Origin: Fistulifera solaris
Taxonomy: Eukaryota; Bacillariophyta; Bacillariophyceae; Naviculales; Stauroneidaceae
Direction: 5' to 3'
Length of the DNA: 64,000 nucleotides
Assembly: GCA_030295235.1 (NCBI GenBank)
Contig: AP026137.1
Coordinates: 248,001-312,000 of the forward strand
Each line of letters starts with the position of its first letter. Within the stretch, counting starts at the first letter, position 1. The position numbers and the translations under genes are program-made. Shown piece by piece: positions 58,220 through 64,000 of the stretch. The notes under the pieces were generated by a model, which was not told where the DNA came from, made no database searches, and saw only the letters and a list, made by a program, of their open reading frames with translations.

Positions 58220-60439
58220 CTAGTTGCCAATGAACTTCAATTCATACAAAGGACTCGGGCAAGGCCGGCCGTTCTGGCCAGCCACCATAGCTAATCGGAG
58301 ATCAATAGCATCCAAGGCACCTGGCCACACTTCCCTCCATGCATTTCTCATTTCTCGGCTCAAATCAGGATGATTCTGTTCAAAGTCAACTGGGCTTGCG
58401 GCAAAGCAAACGATGACCGTGTTGACAGAACTACTAATGACACCAAAAAGAACACTAGTCAGAACTAGCCCGATTATGCAACCTTCCACAAACGACACGA
58501 GCCCTGGCTCCTCCAAAGACGTCACATGCAATCGATCCAATTGGGAGATTAAATGTGCGAAGCATCCCGTTACACCACCGATCACAATGCTGACGATGAG
58601 AAGAATGTTGGGCACGAGATCATCCGATACAATGACTGTCCAACCCCGCTTATCAAATAGCACGGATGCGTTGTAGCTCGCATCCAAGAATCCATATCCG
58701 TAGAGTCCAACGTATGTAAAACCCCACGAACTAAAGTTTGAAGCAATCTCATCAATGCAGGATGTCAACAGCGATCGAAAGCAATGCAAACATTCGTGGA
58801 GGAACAGGAGGGAGTCATCCGCAGCAGACGGTCGGATAAACCCAGAAAGTTGGCGTAAGACACGCACTGGGCCAACAAATAAGCTTCCAAAGCAAATTGA
58901 GCCCATGTGGTAGAAAAAGGTCTTGAAGCAAGATTGTCGAACATGGTGAGGATTTGTCGGGTCGTACCACCATCCTCCAATAACTGCTGCCGTTGCGGTT
59001 TGCACCGAATTCTGCAATGGTTGTTATTAGTGTACGTCAGTTGAAAAAACATGTTGAAAATACATGAACTTACCAGCAACACTTGAAAGGTCCAATAGTA
59101 TGAAATACCCAATAGCGCATAAACGATAAAGTGGGCCTTCGAAGGGATGGCGATTTTGCCTTCTTTCAAAGCGTCGTATACGCCAAAGACCACAATCGAA
59201 TAATAAACCGAATACACCAGAGCCAGTCCCTGAAAACAAAAGGCGACCACGATCGTTCCAGGATACGCATGGACTCCCCGCAATGCAGCGATCAAGTTGG
59301 CCGAGGCAAATGGAATCCGATCCCAAACGATAAAGGTGTAGGCGACCGTGAGCGCCAAAACGATCACACCCGTCACCGGTACCGCTGTTTTGGGACTGAC
59401 GTAGATCCCTACGGTCCCCCACAGAAAGCTGAGCCCCAACACCGTGACGAGTGCGATTTGCACAAAGAAGCGGGCAAACAGCGTCATCACACCCAACATC
59501 AAAGAGGACAAAGCCACGGTAAATGGTCCACAGAGCATCGCAATGAACACCAAGTTTTGGTAATAAATCGTGACGGTATCTCCCTCGGACAGACTGCTGT
59601 CAATCGGTTCGTGTTGTTGGACCGTGGTGGTGTTACCAAACAGGTTGGTCGGCGTCAGTGCGGCATGCCGTGCCGCTCGCAGCGTCTCCTTGCCGTACAG
59701 CGAGCCGACGTGGAATACCATCAACAAATGAAAGACAAACAGCAGTAAAAGAACCCATCCCGACAGGCGGACGGTTGCGGTATTCCCTTGACATCTTCCA
59801 CCCATAATTGCGCCGTATGTTCTCGCAACAGGCGTTTCCGTTCCGATTCGGGATGCTGCTTCTTGGTGGCCAAAAGACGGCCTCTCCCTTGTCCTGCGAC
59901 AATTGTGGTGACAGTCGCCACGATTTGCGGGTTTCCATATTCGGAGAGACGGAAGAGCGGCGTCGCTCTCCACGGAGTCCGCCCGCCAGTGTCAAGAAAT
60001 CATGGCGCGGCGAAAATCCGGGTTGTTTCGTGGCCTGATCGAACGAACCTCGTCGTTCCGAATCTCCTCGTTCCGACGACCAACACGCCCCGTATTCTCC
60101 CGACGACAACGTCCGACGATGTTGATTGTTGTTTGGGTGCAGCAATTGTCGCTCGGAAGTATACTGGCGTTGCAACGTTAGGAGCGGATTTTCCGCCGGA
60201 CGAGGCGGTGCCGGAGGACGGGCATAATGCCCACCGGACCACGAATGTGTGCGATGATGATGGGTCAGAGGTTTCTGTTGCGGAGGAAAGTAACTCGGTT
60301 TCGGAGCCGACGCCGCATGAACCTCAGTTTGACTGGAAACGACGCGGGGTATATCATCACTGTTGGTTCTGGATCTTGACGACTTGCGTCTCTCTTGCGT
60401 CCGTGGAATCGAAATGGGTTGTGTATTGTTAATCGTCAT
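58220..60439 (-). CDS. Choline-transporter-like protein (CTL/SLC44 family)
   Basis: A multi-pass plasma-membrane protein, about 718 aa. The exons are 59074-60439 and 58220-59011. The 62-nt intron (GTAAGTTC...ATTGCAG) joins FQVLL to NSVQTATAAVIGGWWYD. The N-terminus (MTINNTQPISIPRTQERRKS) is long, Ser/His/Pro-rich and cytosolic. Membrane segments follow from GWVLLLLFVFHLLMVF onward, with the CTL signs GGWWYDPTNP, HMGSICFGSLFVGPVRVLRQ and CIDEIASNF. The frame slips twice in the N-terminal tail, near 59920 and near 59790 (a GGG run). The membrane part is unbroken. The substrate is inferred as choline from the family; ethanolamine has also been shown for some members. Confidence 0.8.
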
Positions 60440-61506
60440 GAATTTCTGAGACCGTCAAGAAAAGATCCGTGATGATTACTTTCGAACAATAATGTAGGTG
60501 TGCGTGTTGATTGCAAACAACAAGATCTTTTGACGGTGTCCCAAATTGGGAAGATTCGATTGCTAAATGAATGAATAACTAACTAAAGTCTCCTCGTCGT
60601 CAGCACTTCCTTATGAATGCTGACCTCTCTATTCAATAATGGAACTGTCGTGTGCAAAAGGAACAATTGTTATAAACAAGAACAGATGGAATACATCACG
60701 GAACGAAAGTGTCACGATGAAAACGTTTTGATTTTTTTCGATATTTGATGTTTCTTTCTTTCTCAACGCTCGTCGTGTCGAACTCAAATGCTTCTGCGAC
60801 AAGATCATCGAATTCGAAGGACGAGGTTTTGTCATTGGGTTGGCCCGGCGTGCGGACAATCATTAGGAAGCCAAAACGGGACATCCATACAGTAGAGTAC
60901 CGACGACTTTGGTTTGAATGGAGTGAAAATTCGGGTGGCCTTTGCCCAGCGGTTATGTGATGCCACGAACGGATTTTACTTCCGTTGATAAACCGTAAAG
61001 AGTACGACCAAGACTTACTGCTCATTAGATGTAAAACGTGAGCCGAATTTTTGGTCCGCCGGTCCGATTGGCTATACGATCATTGTGTAAGCAGGAAACG
61101 AGAAGCTCCTATGTAATGGTATTTGAATGTTCGTTCGGTCACGCCAGTATTCTGGCCACTCGTCTCCGCCCTTTTTGTTGGCCACGATGCCTCGACGACA
61201 CAACGTGCACCTCACCCAACTTTTGGCCGTTCGTTATTATTTCGAATAATAATCAACCAAAGACCACCTTCGTTCGTATCTTTTGCGTTTCTCTGTGACA
61301 AGAGAGGCTTTTCCTTGAGCGTGCATCAAGAATACCGCAGAAGCAATTTCCCACTGGAGTAACTCTTCCCTTCCTCCTCCAAAACAGCGACGGAATTCAC
61401 CCAACATTGAATGCTCATCTGACTCTAGTCTTTTACAGAGAGTTTTATTTCACATCAATACACGCCAATTCGCTACTATTTCAATTCCTCAATATCCCGT
61501 CGAATC
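60440..61506. other. Intergenic upstream of the CTL gene
   Basis: 1.07 kb. A 71-codon plus frame at 60745-60960 (LGWPGVRTIIRKPKRD) and an overlapping minus frame exist but have no support. No gene called. Confidence 0.35.
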
Positions 61507-62373
61507 ATGAACGATTCATCATCCAATCAAAAAAGTCCTTTGCCCGGAAATCCGCTCACGGCCGCTCGGGAACGATTTCAAACGTCCGCTCGGGAACTGG
61601 TGCGGACCCTCGAAGACGGGAGGCTGCGAGAAGGTGCGGCTTCCATGGAACAGGCCTTTCGTGTCTTGTTCCGGTCGTGTACAGGAGAAGGCACCACACA
61701 GGAAGAACCGGCGGACCTGCAATTTCAAACCATTACGCCGACCACTGTTATTTCTCAAAAGAAGAATAATATTGTGACTCCCCCCACTGCATCGACAGAT
61801 CCATCTCCACGCGGCACTTCGAGACGCACGAGTCGTAGTAATAGCAGTCCCTCCCATCATCGAGGCGAAGACATTTATGCGCAATTGTTTCAGGATGAAC
61901 AACGCACACCGGAACCTCGATTACTCTCGAAACCCTTTCCCCACTCCACACCCCGACGTTCGAGTTCGGCACCTTCCCAAGAATTGCACGTTCCCGCCAG
62001 TTTGACGTTCGATGATGCCATTTCCGCCATTTCCGCGCATACCCTCGAAGCCATGGTCGATCATCCGTGGCAACAACAGCCGTTGGTGCGCGTACGGAGT
62101 TCGGGCAATGATAGTAAATTCTCCAAGGGAAACAACAGTCGTCAAAGTAAAACGACACACACCACCGCGTCGACGGGTTCCAGCTTTGAGGTATGGCAGG
62201 CCCACGAACAGAAATTTTGGGATGATATGGTCCATCAAGATCGGCATCCTCATGATACTACAGTCTTGGACGATAGTTCTTTTGGAAGACCCATCATTGT
62301 CCGAGAAGATATCAGTTATCTTCTCCCGGGGACCGAAGAAGATTACCTTCACGCCGATATGGGTGAAATCTAA
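61507..62373 (+). CDS. Hypothetical disordered protein (288 aa)
   Basis: Intact single-exon frame starting MNDSSSNQKSPLPGNPLTAA. The first 65 residues could form helices (RERFQTSARELVRTLEDGRL). The rest is rich in Ser, Thr, Pro and Arg (TSRRTSRSNSSPSHHRG), with a more ordered end (FEVWQAHEQKFWDDMV, then IVREDISYLLPGTEEDYL). No known domain recognised. The long unbroken frame in a gene-dense area and the uneven composition support a real gene. Function unknown. Confidence 0.6.
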   Translation: MNDSSSNQKSPLPGNPLTAARERFQTSARELVRTLEDGRLREGAASMEQAFRVLFRSCTGEGTTQEEPADLQFQTITPTTVISQKKNNIVTPPTASTDPSPRGTSRRTSRSNSSPSHHRGEDIYAQLFQDEQRTPEPRLLSKPFPHSTPRRSSSAPSQELHVPASLTFDDAISAISAHTLEAMVDHPWQQQPLVRVRSSGNDSKFSKGNNSRQSKTTHTTASTGSSFEVWQAHEQKFWDDMVHQDRHPHDTTVLDDSSFGRPIIVREDISYLLPGTEEDYLHADMGEI

Positions 62374-62689
62374 GTACGAGAGCGTATCTGGTTTCCACAA
62401 AATGCAGCAGTAACTGTGATTAAGCTTACCAAACGTCTTGTATTCATTGCTTTTCGTAGAGCTAACAGTCCTGCAATGGAATCGTTTGGCGAGAAGGAAC
62501 CTCACAATACATAGGCACTACACCAAAATACCGAAATCATGCGTTGCAAGAAAGATATATACGTTATTCACGATGATTACTATTAGAATGGTGCTTGTCT
62601 TTTTTAGGACAAAACGCTGGACTGATGAACCGATGATACAATGACTACTTTGGACAAGGGACACTTCGAAACCTATCACTTGAAGTGTG
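62374..62689. other. Convergent 3' flanks
   Basis: 316 bp between the hypothetical gene and the glycerol-3-phosphate dehydrogenase stop. No gene seen. Confidence 0.4.
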
Positions 62690-64000
62690 TCATAGATGAG
62701 AGCTGCGGTGCGTGTGGATCCCCTGCACAATCTCTTCCACCGAACGTCCGCGGAAGGCGATATCATGAATGGTACTCATGAGGGGAAACTGCTGCAATAG
62801 ACTGCGCGATTCGAGCAGCGCATAGACTTCTTTCGCGGTCGGTGTTCCTTGCAGTTTCTGACCATTCAACAGGTTGCGTTCAATCATCTCCCACGACCTT
62901 TCACATTCGCTGCAAGAAGACGACCTGATAATATCATCATTACCATCTTTAGGACTGGCGGCTGGGGAGGCCTGCAAACGCTCTTTGCAAAAGCTTCCGC
63001 GCATTTTCGATTGCGCCCACCGTAGCACGTCGTAATCAAATCAGCCATGCCACAACTTTCGGTAAAGGTCCGATCTTGTACGCCATCAAAGAACATGTGA
63101 CAAAATTGTGCCATTTCCCGCAGACCGACCCGCAACAAGGCCGCCTTGGTATTACTCCCCAATCCGACCCCATCGACAAAGCCGGCCCCCAAGGCAATGA
63201 CATTTTTGAGTGCGCCACACACTTCGGCGCCCGCCACATCGGGAACATGGTTCACGCGGAAGGTGGGCGTATCAAACACCAAACGCGTCAATTCATCGGC
63301 CGGTGGACCAAAGTCGGACGCCAAGGTGGATTCACACATTTGTCCCAACGCCACTTCGTTGGCCACGTTGGCCCCCATGAGGACGCCGCACGAGAAATGG
63401 GGACCCATGGCGTCCGCAATCGACTGGGAAATGAGGACGGGTAATTTGGTTTGGGCATCAAAGTCTATATATAATGAAGATATATAATAAAGAAGGATGA
63501 GCATTCGAATGTAGTTGTGACTCTAATAACACAACACACACTCGAAAAACGTACCAAGACCTTTGATGAGACTGACGCCCCGACAATTGGGATGCGCCGC
63601 TTGCCGAATCGTCGGAAGCAATCGCGGCAAAAACTGATGTGGCAACACAAAGATCAAAAGAGTCGCACCCTGACAGGCGTCTTCCAAGGAGGGCACGGCG
63701 ACGACGTTGGTCGGCAAATGAATGCCGGGCAAGTATTTGATGTTTTCGTGATGTGTGTTGATATAATCGGTGAGTTTGACTTTGTTACCGAGCTGGTCTT
63801 CGATGATTTCTTCAAAGACCCACATGTTGACATCGTCTTCATAAAACGCAAGACGTTGACAGTTTCTTCCGACAATGTTGGCAATGGCGGATCCCCAATT
63901 GCCACTTCCAATGATGCAGACCTATTCGAGAAAGTAGGAGCAAACGCAGCATTGAGTGATTGTAAGACGAGAAAGACTTAACAATGACAACCGTACGTAC
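62690..64000 (-). CDS. GPD1: NAD-dependent glycerol-3-phosphate dehydrogenase (5' end cut by window edge)
   Basis: Reduces dihydroxyacetone phosphate to glycerol-3-phosphate with NADH, feeding glycerolipid and osmolyte synthesis. The exons seen are 62690-63464 and 63555-63921, with a probable further exon end at 63983-64000. The introns are GTACGT...TATATAG (90 nt) and GTTAAG...AATAG. Signs: [17 protein letters not shown] (NAD fold), [34 protein letters not shown] (catalytic Lys region), [15 protein letters not shown], and the C-terminal [17 protein letters not shown]. Between RKCAEAFAK and the NLLNGQ segment lies an extra Ser/Cys-rich stretch of about 35 residues not usual in GPD1. One frame slip sits at an AAA run near 62990. 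No targeting sequence is visible because the N-terminus is missing. Confidence 0.9.

Noticed and set aside
60629-61025. Overlapping small frames on both strands upstream of the CTL gene
   Set aside because: Neither has a recognised motif or clear signals; they exclude each other.

Overview
The window looks like nuclear DNA of a photosynthetic stramenopile, most probably a diatom. The genes are compact and have short GT-AG introns (62-145 nt). Copia elements carry gag, protease, integrase and RT/RNase H in one pol. The conserved genes are eukaryotic (SEC24, VPS45, CDC48, ERV1, ATX1), and one hydrolase has a signal-peptide/AAF-like start of the kind that sends proteins to complex plastids. The species cannot be named from the sequence alone.

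Layout. (1) 1-3145: the 3' and main part of SEC24, running off the left edge. (2) 3.6-44.3 kb: a repeat-built region in which two host gene families have been amplified and interleaved. Family C has four CDC20/CDH1-type WD40 genes (C1-C4, all minus, all ending in an Ile-Arg tail). Family A has seven members (A1-A7) of a family I do not recognise, sharing a conserved central domain and, in several copies, a 119-nt intron. Unrelated single-copy genes sit between them: a dynamin-related GTPase, a four-exon copper chaperone (ATX1), a phosphate-type MFS carrier, a secreted or plastid-type unknown, an ERV1 sulfhydryl oxidase, a PNPOx-like flavoprotein and an FSH1-type serine hydrolase. Two Copia fossils lie here. 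One is nearly complete, has near-identical LTRs and sits in the 5' flank of A2. The other is 5'-half only and replaces the start of C1. (3) 44.8-64 kb: an ordinary gene-dense stretch without these repeats: a PWWP/Tudor-like protein, a FABP-like beta-barrel, VPS45, two tandem GDP-fucose-transferase-like type II membrane proteins, PAXBP1/GCFC, CDC48, a choline-transporter-like protein, an unknown disordered protein and NAD-dependent glycerol-3-phosphate dehydrogenase, which runs off the right edge.

How the genes relate. SEC24, VPS45 and CDC48 serve membrane traffic and protein quality control. The C genes should activate the anaphase-promoting complex if expressed. The repeated copies fall into close pairs (A1/A3, A4/A5, A6/A7, C1/C4, C2/C3), and C2/C3 are mosaics, so gene conversion or recent recombination is likely. 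A caution applies throughout: several deeply conserved single-copy genes carry one-base frame slips at homopolymer runs, which points to base-calling errors. Broken frames in the repeated genes therefore cannot all be read as true pseudogenes.
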